Shown piece after piece: positions 41,708-52,599 of a stretch of DNA of 64,000 nucleotides (position 1 is the stretch's first letter; the number at the start of each line of letters is the position of its first letter). The position numbers and the translations under genes are program-made. The notes beneath the pieces were generated by a model. The model ran no database searches and was not told the DNA's origin. It saw only the letters and a list, made by a program, of their open reading frames with translations. The stretch is from Calamus simplicifolius (Eukaryota; Streptophyta; Magnoliopsida; Arecales; Arecaceae). The stretch spans positions 625,809 through 689,808 of the forward strand of contig UESW01003883.1 in assembly GCA_900491605.1 (NCBI GenBank), given 5' to 3'.

Positions 41708-44700
41708 ATGAATATTTTGCAGGAGTGTCTTGCAGCCATCAGATTGAAAAGAAAATGGTATCTTGATAGTGGTTGCTCAAGACATATGACGGGTGACAAA
41801 GATCAATTCATCACCCTTGAGACGAAAAGAGGTAGAGTAGTTACTTTTGATGATAATGGTCAAGGCCATATCATGGGCATTGGTAAGATTCAAATTACTC
41901 CATATACCTATGTTGATAATGTATTATATGTTAATGGATTAAAGCATAACTTGATTAGTATTAGCCAGCTGTGTGATAAAGGTTTCAAAGTTTCTTTTGA
42001 AGCTTCTATTTGCACAGTCACTAATCTCATTGATAGTAGCATTATTCTTATTGGAAAACGTTATGGCAATGTATACTTAATTGATCTGAACAACTTATCC
42101 TCAAGTAATCATTGCTTAGTTGCTGATAATGTTAAGATAAATGAGATTGGATGGCTATGGCATCGTAGATTAGGTCATGCTAGCACACACTTAATTTTAA
42201 AATTGCTGAAAATGAATTTAATTAAAGGTATTCCTAGCTTAGATTTTGAAAATAATCAATCTGTGATGCATGTCAATTTGGTAAACAAACAAGAAGTTCT
42301 TTCAAATCTACGAATGTTATTTCAACTACTAGGCCCCTGGAGCTACTACACATGGACCTCTTTGGACCTACTAGAACCACTAGTCTAGGAGGAAAGAAGT
42401 ATGGTCTTGTGATAGTAGATGATTACTCTAGATTCACTTGGGTAATATTTTTGACTCATAAAGATGAAACTTTATCAATATTCCTAAAATTTTTCAAAAA
42501 GTCACAAATGGGAAAAACTATCATAGTGTCTCTAAGAAGTGATCACGGGACTGAATTTAAAATCACTTATTTAAAAAATTCTATTTTGAAAAATGCATAC
42601 ATCATAATTTTTCTGCACCTAGAACACCTCAGCAAAATGAGTTGTAGAAAAAAAAATAGGACTCTAGAAGACATGGCCCGTACCATGCTATGTGAAAGCA
42701 AACTCCTAAATATTTTTGGGCGGAAGCTATTAACACAGCATGTTACATCCTAAATAGAGCCCTAATTAGACCTATCCTTAAGAAAACACCCTATGAACTA
42801 TGGCATGATAGGAAACCCAATTTAGGCTACTTTTATGCATTTGGTTGTAGATGCTTTATCCATAACAATGGTAAAGATAATCTTGGAAAGTTTGACGCTA
42901 AATCTGATGAAGACATTTTCTTAGGATATTCAACCTCTAGTAAAGCCTATAGAGTATTCAATAAGAAGAGTCTAGTTGTAGAAGAATCCATTCATGTAGT
43001 CTTTGATGAGTCTTTAGCATCAAGTTCGGGAAAGATTGATGATGAGGAAGATACAAGTTTACTTGAAAGAGGTATTAAAAAATTAGATGTATCTTCAGAT
43101 CATGATCAAGTAGCAAAAGATAAGGATTTACCTTTGGCTGATGTTATTGATACTGCTCATAATGATATAGATCTGCCTAGAGATTGGAGATATGCTCATG
43201 ATCATCCAAGGGATTTGATCATAGGTGATCCATCTCAAGGAGTAAGAACTAGATCATCCATGAGAAATATTAATAATCATCTTGCATTTGTATCTCAAAT
43301 AGAACCTGAAACCATAGAAGAAGCTGAAAAAGATAGCAATTGGATGTTAGCTATGCAAGAAGAGTTAAACCAATTCACTAGGAATAAGGTATGAACCCTA
43401 GTAGACAGACCTAGAGACCACCCTATAATACAAACTAAATGGTTTTTAGAAATAAATTAGACGAAAATGGCACAGTCATTAGAATAAAGCTAGGCTAGTT
43501 GCAAAAGATATAATCAGAAAGAATGAATAGATTTTGATGAAACTTTTGCTCCTGTAGCTAGATTAGAAGCCATTAGACTATTGCTTGCATTTGCATGTCA
43601 TATGAATTTCAACTTATTTCAAATGGATGTTAAAAGTGCATTTTTAAATGGTTTTATAAATGAGAAAGTTTATGTTGAACAATCTCTTGGTTTTGAAGAT
43701 CATGAATTTTCAAACCATGTTTTTAAATTACACAAAGCACTTTATGGTTTAAAACAAGCACCTAGAGCTTGGTATGATAGATTGAGTAAATTTTTGATTG
43801 ACAATGGATTTACAAGAGGAAATGTTGACAAAACCTTATTTTTAAAAAGAAAAGAAATGAATTTATTGGCTGTACAGATTTACATTGATGATATTGTCTT
43901 CGGTGCTACTAACAATCATCTTTACCAAGAATTTGCTAAGTTAATGCAGAGAATTCAGATGAGCATGATGAGAGAACTTAACTTCTTCCTTGGACTTCAA
44001 ATTAGATAAGAGAAAGCTGAAATTTTCATTAACCAAGCAAAGTACACAAAGGAAATACTTAAGAAGTTTGGTATAAATCTGCTAAACCTCTTGGAACACC
44101 AATGAGTCCTTCATGCAAGCTAGACAAAGATGAAGATGGTAAAAAAATAGATCAAAAATATTACCGAGGTATGATCGGATCTCTACTTTACTTAACTGCA
44201 AGTAGACCTGATATCATGTTTACTGTTTGTTTATGTGCAAGATATCAATCTGAACCTAAAGAATCACATTTTATTGCTGTTAAAAGAATCTTTAGATATC
44301 TAAATGGAACTAAAATTGTAGGAATATGGTATTCTAGAGACTCAACACTTAATTTGATTGCTTATTCTGACTCTGATTACGCTGGATGTAAATTAGATAG
44401 AAAAAGTACAAGTGGTGCATGCCAATTTTTAGGAGGTAACTTAATCTCTTGGTTTAGCAAGAAGTAAAATTCGGTTGCACTATCCACTGCTGAGGCAGAG
44501 TATGTTGCGGTGGAAGCTGTTGTGCTCAAATCCTTTGGATTAAGAGACAACTTGACGATTATGGCATCACACTTGATAAAATTCCTATTAGATATGATAA
44601 TACTAGTGCAATCAATCTAACTAAGAATCCAATTCAACACTCTAGAACTAAACACATAAAATTAGACATCACTTTATTAGAGAACATGTAGCTATAATGA

Positions 44701-44821
44701 TATTTGTCTTGATTATGTGAACACTAATGATCAATTGGCTGATATTTTTACCAAACCTTTGAGTGAGGAGAGATTTTGTTATCTTAGAGGAGAATTAGGA
44801 GTTTGTGATCCTTTAAATTGA
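41708..44821 (+). pseudogene. Sire-2 pol (protease, integrase, RT, RNase H)
   Basis: Protease WYLDSGCSRHMTGD near 41756. GAG-pre-integrase WLWHRRLGHASTHL near 42151. Integrase with HMDLFGPTRTTSLGGKKYG near 42349, the second acid block SLRSDHGTEF near 42530 and a third block with the Glu area degraded near 42640. RT with FQMDVKSAFLNGF near 43617, HKALYGLKQAPRAWYD near 43731 and IYIDDIVFGATN near 43878 (YIDD for YVDD). RNase H YSDSDYAGC near 44362; a stop at 44465-44467 falls in the middle. The end GVCDPLN-TGA at 44819-44821 matches Sire-3. About six frameshifts or stops in all. Confidence 0.9.
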
Positions 44822-45017
44822 TTTTCTGAAACTCTCAAGGTCAACTATATAAATTTTGGTAAATTTCTTGAAAATCTTTTACACTTTATAAGGAAATTTA
44901 TCTAGAAGTTTGATTCATTGATTCTCCAATTATTAAGGATAATTTATCTAGATTTTGATAATCAATTTGATTAGTTTTAGATCCTTGAAATTCATTTTCT
45001 TTCATTGAAACTATTAT

Positions 45018-45214
45018 GGAGTCGACACCTTCAATTTTGGAGTCGACACCTTTTCTTTAGAGCTTTCTGTCTGCTCGTTAGAGCCGACTCTGGCTTCTGC
45101 AGAGTCGACTCTAATTCGAGCGCTGACTAATTTTTTGTTCGGAGCCGACACCTCACTTTGCGGGAGTCAACTCTAAGTAAAAAATCGTCACTTTATTAGG
45201 GCAGAGTCGACACC
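45018..45214 (+). promoter_or_regulatory. Post-pol GTCGAC/GCCGAC array of Sire-2
   Basis: About seven GAGTCGACACC or GAGCCGACTCT words between the pol stop (44821) and the extra ORF (45321), ending in the shared box TTTATTAGGGCAGAGTCGAC. Same position as in Sire-1 and Sire-3. Confidence 0.65.
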
Positions 45215-45320
45215 TTTAATGACTCAATCCCTTTCAAATCCTTTTCAAATCCTTCTCCAAAGCATTCCAAACTTTTCCAAACTCTTCAAAACCCTTGATT
45301 CCAACCTCCATTGACCTCTA

Positions 45321-45701
45321 ATGGCTCCCAAAAGACGAGGATCCGTGTTTGGTGCGGCCATTCCCACCGGGAGATGCTCCGTTCGAGGAACTGCGAGGAA
45401 ATTGTCTTCTAGCTCTTCGTCTTCCTCTTCTTCTACTCCGGAGGCTTCTCCATCATCCACCCATGTTGACTTGTTGGCCGGAAAGGTTATCACTACAAGA
45501 AGAAAGGTAGATTTTAATCTATTTGTGTTGGAAAGTTTTTCTATTGGGAGACAAATAAAAGAAATGGGTTGGGAGAAGGTTTGCTCACTGGATGTTCCGA
45601 CCTACCCTGCCCTTGTGAAGGAATTCTACAGTGATCTATGTAGAGGGGAAGGAGGTCGTGTAAGTTTTGTGCGTGGAACCAAAGTGGTGATCACTACATA
45701 G
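45321..45701 (+). pseudogene. Sire-2 extra 3' ORF, N-terminal part
   Basis: The ATG at 45321 opens MAPKRRGSVFGAAIP, then a Ser-rich linker (ten Ser in a row near 45410) and a folded-looking part: RKVDFNLFVLESFSIGRQ, MGWEKVCSLDVPTYPALVKE, FYSDLCRGEGG. Sire-3 has the same protein (57717 on). A TAG at 45699-45701 ends the frame just before the Tekay-like insertion at 45729. The downstream LRHTDY block seen in Sire-1 and Sire-3 is displaced beyond the window. No signal peptide or membrane helix is evident, so an envelope role is not supported by what is visible. Confidence 0.75.
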
Positions 45702-45974
45702 TCAATAGGAAATCTTCTAGAGATACCATGTAACCCCCTCAGCATTTATTTTTGAACACCTAGCATCCAGGGAATCCTCTTGTCTCTTAGACTACTGTCA
45801 TGACGTTTAGGTCCCCGACTTGTCGATTGGATGCCCAAGTCATCGTGTGTCTTTTGAGTTCCTGATATCCCTGTTCCGTGGCATCGCAAGGATGTTTAAA
45901 GAGGAGGGGTTGGGGACAACCTTCAGGAGATCCTTGCGTGCGCCTGCTCCTGGTATGTCCCTATCCTTGTAAAT

Positions 45975-46570
45975 TAGAGAGAGTGAGAGGGGGAGAGAGA
46001 GAGAGAGAGCGTGAGAGAGAAAGGAAGAGAGATGGAGGAGAGATCCGGTCGGCCAATAGGCCGACTGTGCCGCTGGCACAATAACAGGCTGCGGCTGAAG
46101 AGAGAGAAAAGGGGAGTTTAAGGGAGGAATTGGAGGAAGAGAGGGAGAGAGAAGGGCTGGCCGAGATGGCAGCCGACTCCAGTCCGGCCAACGGTGGCCG
46201 GGCCGCCTCCAATTGGCCGGCCGTGCTACCGGCATGGTAAAATCTACCCGGGAATCAAAATGGAGAAAGAGTGAGAGAGAGTGAAATTGAAGAGAGAGGA
46301 AGGAGGGAGGCGGCTGGCCGCAGCGGCGGCCGGCTCCGGTTCGGCCAACAGTGGCCGGACTGCCCTCAATTAGCCAGACGAGTAGCCGGCATGGTAACAG
46401 TCGCGCGGGAGCAGGAAGAGAAAAAGAGAGAGAGGGAGGGAAATTGAGAGAGAGAGAAGGGGGGGTGGCCAGCCGCGGCGGCGGCCGGCTTCGGTCCGAC
46501 CGACGAAGGCCGAGCCGCCTCCAATTTGGCCGGCGGTGGCCCTGGCCGCCGGCTCATCCTAGCCCCTGTT
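45975..46570 (+). repeat. GA-tract plus GGCC-rich tandem units in Tekay-like LTR
   Basis: Four degenerate units of roughly 150 bp, each a purine GA tract followed by a GC-rich piece with CGGCCAACNGTGGCCGG and CCTCCAATT-GGCC words (GC parts near 46045-46095, 46105-46240, 46305-46400, 46465-46570). Strongly CpG-rich within an AT-rich LTR. The same block is at 61800-62370 in the 3' LTR. Confidence 0.75.
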
Positions 46571-47212
46571 TCGGTTGAAACAGGGGATCTGGGGGGAAGG
46601 AATCAGAGTGGGCCGGCTGGGCTGCCACCTTCTGGGCCTTATTGGGCCGTTCCTGGAGCCCTCTTTGGGTGGGGTTTTGGGCCCTATATTGGGCCAAAAA
46701 ATGAAAATAAAATTATGGCTAGATTCTGGATGAATTCTAGTTCTTGGGGTAATCTTGATTCCCCATTTGGACGTTTATCTTAGGAGATATTCAAGTCCAA
46801 AGATAGGCCTATGGATTAGTTTGGGTAGAGTTGTAGGAGTCTTTATTATTCAGATTTAGAGATCTAATTATGAAAAATAATGCTGTAGGTGCCCAGTGGT
46901 CCATGTAGCTGATTTATCACCTTGGATTTGCGTATTGAGGTAAGTAAGCCAAATATAATAATTTCATAAATTATAAATGATTGTATTTATAGTTTTATGC
47001 ATATTTATGAAATAGAGTTTATTGATTGTTTTGGAAATTGGTAAGTTGTACCATGTGTATCTAATTGCATATTTGTTATAATAGTTGATATTATTTGCAA
47101 AGTGAATTGATTATATGCAATGGTTAAAAATGTACAAACCACTGTTTATGTGTTATGAGAGAAATTATGCTTATGATGATGTATAATATGTGACATGCAT
47201 GTGTAAAATGAT

Positions 47213-47700
47213 TTGAATTATATTTATATGTGTCGCCACGGTTCTCCTTTGATATGGCATGTGGAGGCCACGCACATCTAGAGGGTGTGTGCTGATTGAT
47301 ATGGCATGTGGAGGCCACGCACATCTAGAGGATGTGTGCTGATTGATGGAGGCATTGCAGGGCCATGGGACACATATGATATAATATAACAATGATTAAT
47401 TATAAACTATGGATTTGTTTACAATGCATATTCTGGTATTTGTTTTATAAGCTTCCATGATTATTTTGACTTAACGATGACCTTGAATTATATTTATATG
47501 TGTCGCCACGGTTCTCCTTTGATATAGCATGTGGAGGCCACGCACATCTAGAGGATGTGTGCTGATTGATATGGCATGTGGAGGCCACGCACATCTAGAG
47601 GGTGTGTGCTGATTGATATGGCATGTGGAGGCCATGCACATCTAGAGGATGTGTGCTGATTGATGGAGGCATTGCAGGGCCATGGGACACATATGATATA
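47213..47700 (+). repeat. Two-level tandem repeat in Tekay-like LTR
   Basis: A 270-bp unit starting TATTTATATGTGTCGCC occurs at 47221 and 47491. Within it, a 48-bp sub-unit (GATATGGCATGTGGAGGCCACG...) is repeated twice in the first and three times in the second. Each sub-unit can form GCACA...TGTGC and GTGG...CCAC hairpins. The 2 plus 3 pattern is identical in the 3' LTR (63028-63490). Confidence 0.9.
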
Positions 47701-48214
47701 ATATACAATGATTAAATATAAACAGTGGATTTGTTTACAATGCATATTCTGGTATTTATTTTATAAGCTTCCATGATTATTTTGACTTAATGATATGCAT
47801 GATTATGATAGCATGTTTCTATGAAAATTATGACTTGATAATATCTTGAGAGATAAGATGATATGACTATTTTATGTCATTATTATATGCTTACTTATTG
47901 AGTGTGAGCTCATGTAAATCTCATAATATTTTTCAGAGCCTCGGGATTGAAGATGAAATTATGGGGTAGATGGAGCTTCAGTTAAATAAAATAGTTCCAT
48001 AGTGTTGATGTAACCCCAGTAATATTTGTGTGTAGGGCTTGTAGCCCAAACTTATATTAGTGGTTTGTAATAAAGTATGGATTTGGATTGACTTATTATA
48101 CTTATTGCCTTATAATGATCGATGTGTAAATTTTGGGAAGCCTTGCATGCCCAGCATGCGGCGGGTTGTCACCCTAGTTCAAACTTTTTGGGTCTGGGGC
48201 GTGACAGCTTTTAG

Positions 48215-48226
48215 TGGTATCAGAGC
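48215..48226 (+). other. Primer-binding site of the Tekay-like element
   Basis: TGGTATCAGAGC, 8 bp after the LTR end. Confidence 0.92.
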
Positions 48227-50389
48227 CTAGGTTTTGACCTTAGGGACACATACATGATGACACTCTAGGCAAAATACTAGGATGATGTTGAGACAATTAT
48301 GACTTTAAAGGAATTTCAGGAATTATGCTTTGGAAGCTTAAAATTTAAAGGTTATCAAGATATTAATTGAAATATGAATTTGATAGGAATTAAGAATGAA
48401 CCATCGCATTAGAAGCTAATGATATATTGTGGGACTCCCAGGCTGGTGACCTTGACCAATGGGGAGGTCAAGGGGCTTCTAGAGGTTTTAGCTCCGTCAA
48501 ACTTGTTGGAAAGGACTCGTAGCAGTTTCAGACCTTTAAATAATATGGGTAGATAAAACTTTAATTGGATATGCAATAAAAGATAGATGAATATATGGAA
48601 TATAATATAGTAGTTAAAAATTGCAATTGATGACTAATATGACTAAGATAACATCATTATATCCAAATTGCAATTGAATTAGATATTTGAATTTTGAGTT
48701 ATTAAATCTGAATTTGAATATAGATGTATACAATGAATTTTTATTTGTAGAATTTACATTGTTGATATTGTAAGATTATGAGCTAATCTGCTGGTTATAG
48801 GGATGATTAATATTGATGATATTTTGGTAATAAAATAGTTGACTACATATTTTTGATCAATCACAATTGAGTACTTTTTGAATTTGAGTCTGGATGGATA
48901 AGTATAAAGTGAATTTTACTAAGAGAACTTTTATTATGGATATTACATGTTCAAAACTGATTGTTATTTTGCTAGATATGGAGATGGTTGATGCTGATGT
49001 TAATGAAGTGGTTGACTACATATTATATCATGATGGACCATTTAGGAAGAATATGAAATTTTAAATTCGGAGATAATTACTGTTTAAGTTTTTGAGAGAG
49101 TGGTAGACTCTATTAATCTTTAGAACCAATTTTGGCAATAAATGATCAAATATTTTGATGGTAGAAAGTGAAAGATTTTAGCAATAATGAGAATAAGATA
49201 AACTCCACTGATAAAGAATTTCATAGAAATTTTCATCTATTAATATATTTTAAATCAAGATATCTATTCATTAATTTATCGTGCATACTTATTGTACCTT
49301 TCTTTATAGTTCCTAAGTAGATATCTTTCTCCAGGATGGATAAATTATCAATCATCCATAAGTGGCATAATTATTGTTAAGAAATAGGAGGGAGATGATT
49401 TTATTTTTGATTATTATCAGTTATGGATTATGGTTAAGGGTACATCTATTATCACTTTCAAGTCATAGAGAGATTACTATAATTTTCAATTATGTCTTTC
49501 GGATGGTAAGTGCATTTTCAATCTTTATTGACCTTATAAGTCGTGTATCCATCTGAGCTAGATTAGTGAAGTCACTTTGAGATATTTAAAGGGTTTAAAT
49601 TAGTTGGTCATGTTATGGCATGAGACATTGCATAATCTATAGATGATTTTGATAATCATTGGTAATGAAATAATCGATTCAAGAATTTGAATCATTTAAA
49701 TTGCATTTTTATTGAGGATATACTGACCTATTCAAGAGAAATTGATTGGTTATGGTGGTATTATTGATAAATATGAAGGAGATAAATTAATCATACTGAT
49801 GATTAATGATGGCACTATTATTCAAAGAAATTAAATTAGTTGATTATTATAATTATGAAAGATATCCTAAATGGTTGGCATAATGTTCATTGAAGTTAGC
49901 TTGAAGTATTCAAGAGTAAAACCTAGTATGTTATGATGATTGAAATAAGTATCGTAATGCTTAATGTCACATTCAACTATTCAAGAGTTGAGAGAGCATT
50001 GGAAGAAAACTATCTTATATCTAAGTCACAAGAATTTAGAACTATCTTATCGAGGAATTAAGAGTACCTAATGTTTTACTAACCTTAAGAATGGATGACA
50101 TAATACATGTGATGGACTCTATGATATTTATGATGATTGTGTTGTGAGAAGTTAAGGTATTTAAAAAAACTTCTTAAGGAATTTAATTTTATTTGGTAGA
50201 AAGATTAAATTAATTTTAAAAGTTGGACATGTCATTTGGGTACTTGGGAATGAAATAAAAGTTTGCTAGTGAGTATCTTTAATGGTACAAAATTTGTGGA
50301 CATTTAAATTCGAGGATGAAATTTTAGCGGGATAAAATGTTAATATTTGTTTTTGGTTTAATGGTAAACTGCGTAAATTCGATGATGTC
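48227..50389 (+). other. AT-rich non-coding interior of the Tekay-like element
   Basis: No gag, protease or RT motif found in any frame. A degenerate tandem duplication of about 170 bp (48710-48878 and 48879-49045) ends in GTTGACTACATATT in both copies. AATTCGAGGATGAAATTTTAG at 50313-50333 (with one base difference at its edges) looks like a pre-LTR segment stranded inside, suggesting rearrangement. Confidence 0.6.
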
Positions 50390-50910
50390 ATCATAAGGCT
50401 TTGTGGATTAAGCTGAATTTCTGTCCAGCCTCCCACCCTCAAATAGATGGATAATTTGCAGGAACCAATTAGATTTTAGATGATATACTGCAAGCTTATG
50501 TAATGGATTTTGGAGGTGCTTGGCATAAATTTTTACCTTTAGTGAAATTGCTTATTTTATTGATTACCAAGCCAATATTCAAATAGATTCATTTCAATTG
50601 TCTATGATAAAAGGTGTAGATTCCCTTCATATTGAGATGAGATGAGAGAGAGAAAAGTTTGGTTACTGAGCTGGTTTAACAACTATGAAAAGTATAACAA
50701 CTATGAAAAGTATCATTAATTAAAGCAGCTTCATGTAGCTCAGAGATAATAGAAAAGTTATGTTGATGTTAAACAGAAAGATTTGAAATTTCAGGTTGAA
50801 AATCATTTGGAAGTTTTACTAACCAACGATGTGATGAGATTTGTGTTAGAGGTGATTTGAGCCACAATACATTGGGCCATTTGAGATTTTGATCAAAATA
50901 AAGGAGGTGG
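50390..50910 (+). pseudogene. Tekay-like integrase C-terminal part
   Basis: A highly decayed Gypsy integrase tail: the SHPQIDG word near 50430 (usually HPQTDGQ), YVMDFGGAWHKFLPLV near 50497, KDLKFQV-like near 50785 and PQYIGPFEIL near 50867. Stops and frameshifts throughout. The frame is cut at 50910 by Sire-3, with TSD GGTGG, and resumes at 61163. Confidence 0.8.
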
Positions 50911-51270
50911 TGTTGGAAGATTATTGAAAAATTATATGCCCCAATCCTTTTGATTTTGATGATTACTAAAAGCCATTGAGTACATTAAAAGATACAATGA
51001 GTTTATTACATGTGCAATGAATTTATTTTGAACAATCAATGAGAATGTTAAAGTTTGACATTAATCATTTTGAAAGTAACTTTAAGCTCAATGTTTAAGC
51101 TTTCAAAAAGAAATTTTATAATTCATAGATTAATCAATGAGTTTTTGGAATACTTCTTGAATTAATTCTTAATGTCAATTTTATTGAATTCAAGTCAAAA
51201 ATATGATTTAAAATGAATCTGGAATGATTTTAAAGTAAATCAGAAAACTTTCTGATTTTTGATACGTTCC

Positions 51271-51592
51271 GGAGCCGACTCATGAGTTTCAGAGTCGACT
51301 CCCTCAGAGAACAGAAATGTCTATCTGTCTCGAGTTGACCCACGTAATTTCACGAGTCGACCCCCAATTTTGTCGAGCCGACTCCATGACTGTGCGAGTC
51401 GACTCCGCTCAGACACCAGAGGTGTGTTTTTCTGAGCACTTCACGAGTCGACCCCAACTTTTCATGAGTCGACCCCCGACTTTCAGGAGTCGACACTTTA
51501 CTTTTGGTGAGTCGACCCTATGACTTTCTAAACATTTCTATTTTTAGTATCACGAGCTCGAGCCGACTCGGGAAAAGCATGAGTCGACTCCA
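51271..51592 (+). promoter_or_regulatory. U3 array of GTCGAC/GCCGAC motifs (Sire-3 5' LTR)
   Basis: About twelve words of the GAGTCGACCCC, GAGTCGACTCC and GAGCCGACTCC kind, including the exact 12-bp palindromic family form. Copy at 59859-60174 in the 3' LTR. Confidence 0.7.
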
Positions 51593-51630
51593 GCAAATCT
51601 GGGCAAAATTTTTATGGATGCCAACTCAGC

Positions 51631-51708
51631 TCCAACGGTAAGTTTTTTGATTAACAGCTATTTTTCTTTGTCTCTAACGGCTATATTCTTGCAGAATCTA
51701 TAAATAGA
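51631..51708 (+). promoter_or_regulatory. MSA-like elements and TATA box (Sire-3 5' LTR)
   Basis: TCCAACGGTAA (51631-51641, 10 of 11) and TCTAACGGCTA (51673-51683, 11 of 11 to YCYAACGGYYA), 15 bp before CTATAAATAG (51698-51707). Equivalents in the 3' LTR: 60214-60224, 60256-60266 and TATA 60281-60290. Confidence 0.65.
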
Positions 51709-52187
51709 GAAGCTGTTTTCAAATCAAAGAGAGATGAATAGAGAGAAATTTATTTCAAAGAAAAAGAAGAGAAAAAACAGAAAAAAAAAGCTTCAGTTGA
51801 AAAAATCCGAGATTCAAAATAGAGTGAAAGAAAGAGTGTGAAATCAAAGGAAGTTCCTTCTGTGTTCAAGCTCAAATCCAAGGAAGCTTCAAAGAAAATC
51901 CAAGTGCTATTCAAGAGTATCAAGAGATTTTCAACACTCAAAGAAAAGAGGGAAAGCTCAAATCAACTCCAACACATCTTCCGTGAAGAATCCAAGCTGA
52001 GGCCTGATTCACACCTCAAAGGAGTTGAAGAAAAGAAGAAAAGCTCAAAGCCAACCAACTTCAAATCAGGCTTTTCTAACCTATATTTATTTGAATATTG
52101 CTCATTTGAGGAGCTTGTAATAAAAAACATTTTCTTTCTTTTGTCTAGTTCATCAGGGGATTGAACTAGTGGAGGTAGTATACCTCG

Positions 52188-52384
52188 GGTCAAGCTAGAT
52201 TAGCTTGAGTTTAGGTTTTTGTGCTGGTGAGCCCGAAAACCAGCTGGGTTCGTTGTGATCCCGGGAAACAACAAGTTTGAGTTGTGAGCTTGTAAAACAA
52301 CTCGGCTGTAATCTAGTGATTATAGTGTGGACCCAAGTGAATCTTGGGAGTGGACGTAGGTGTTGGATACACCGAACCACTATA
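52188..52384 (+). other. R-U5 hairpin train (Sire-3 5' LTR)
   Basis: TCAAGC/GCTTGA, GCTGGT/ACCAGC, GTTG/CAAC, GAGTTGT/ACAACTC, TAATC/GATTA, CCCAAG/CTTGGG and GGTGT/ACACC in the same order as in Sire-1. PBS TGGTATCAGAGC follows at 52541-52552. Confidence 0.65.
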
Positions 52385-52599
52385 AAATCCTTGTGTTTGC
52401 CGTGCTTTTGTCTCTCTCTCTATCTCTTTTTATTTATTTATTTTGCTTTGCACTTCATTATCTCAAGCAAATTTTAAAAGGTTAAATTTTTAAAGAACCC
52501 AATTCACCCCCCCTCTTGGGTTGCCATCTGGGCCAACAATTGGTATCAGAGCAAGTGCTCATTTGAATTTGATCACACGATCAAGAGCTAAAGATCCAA

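Larger units (their letters stand above)
38667..45728 (+). mobile_element. Sire-2: Sirevirus, 5' LTR through extra ORF
   Basis: TGTTGACCC LTR start in the Athila-like gag (left target word CCAGG), PBS, gag, pol, post-pol array and the start of the extra ORF, where the Tekay-like element is inserted at 45729. The rest, with the 3' LTR, is beyond the window. Same subfamily start as Sire-1 but clearly diverged. Confidence 0.92.
45729..48206 (+). repeat. 5' LTR of the Tekay-like element
   Basis: 2478 bp, TGTAACCC...GGGGCGTGACA. Two internal repeat systems (45975-46570 and 47213-47700) recur in the 3' LTR. The part in between is AT-rich with the words GGTGCCCAGTGGTCC and GAGGTAAGTAAGCC conserved in both LTRs. 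Confidence 0.92.
50911..52538 (+). repeat. Sire-3 5' LTR
   Basis: 1628 bp. U3 motif array 51271-51592; AACGG elements and TATA 51631-51708; hairpin train 52190-52384. U3 nearly matches the 3' LTR, but R-U5 between about 52075 and 52225 and again from 52405 on differs clearly from it and looks more like Sire-1. Confidence 0.95.

Noticed and set aside
45321..45701. Calling the Sirevirus extra ORF an envelope gene
   Set aside because: No signal peptide, membrane segment or coiled-coil fusion layout is visible.
45840..46578. Arg/Glu- and Ser/Leu-rich ORFs over the GA-tract region (also 61628-62618)
   Set aside because: Low-complexity translations of GA/TC tracts inside an LTR; they lack any domain.
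47124..47745. Minus-strand ORFs with a repeated peptide (CAWPPHAIS)
   Set aside because: A translation of the 48-bp tandem repeat in the Tekay-like LTR, not a repeat protein.
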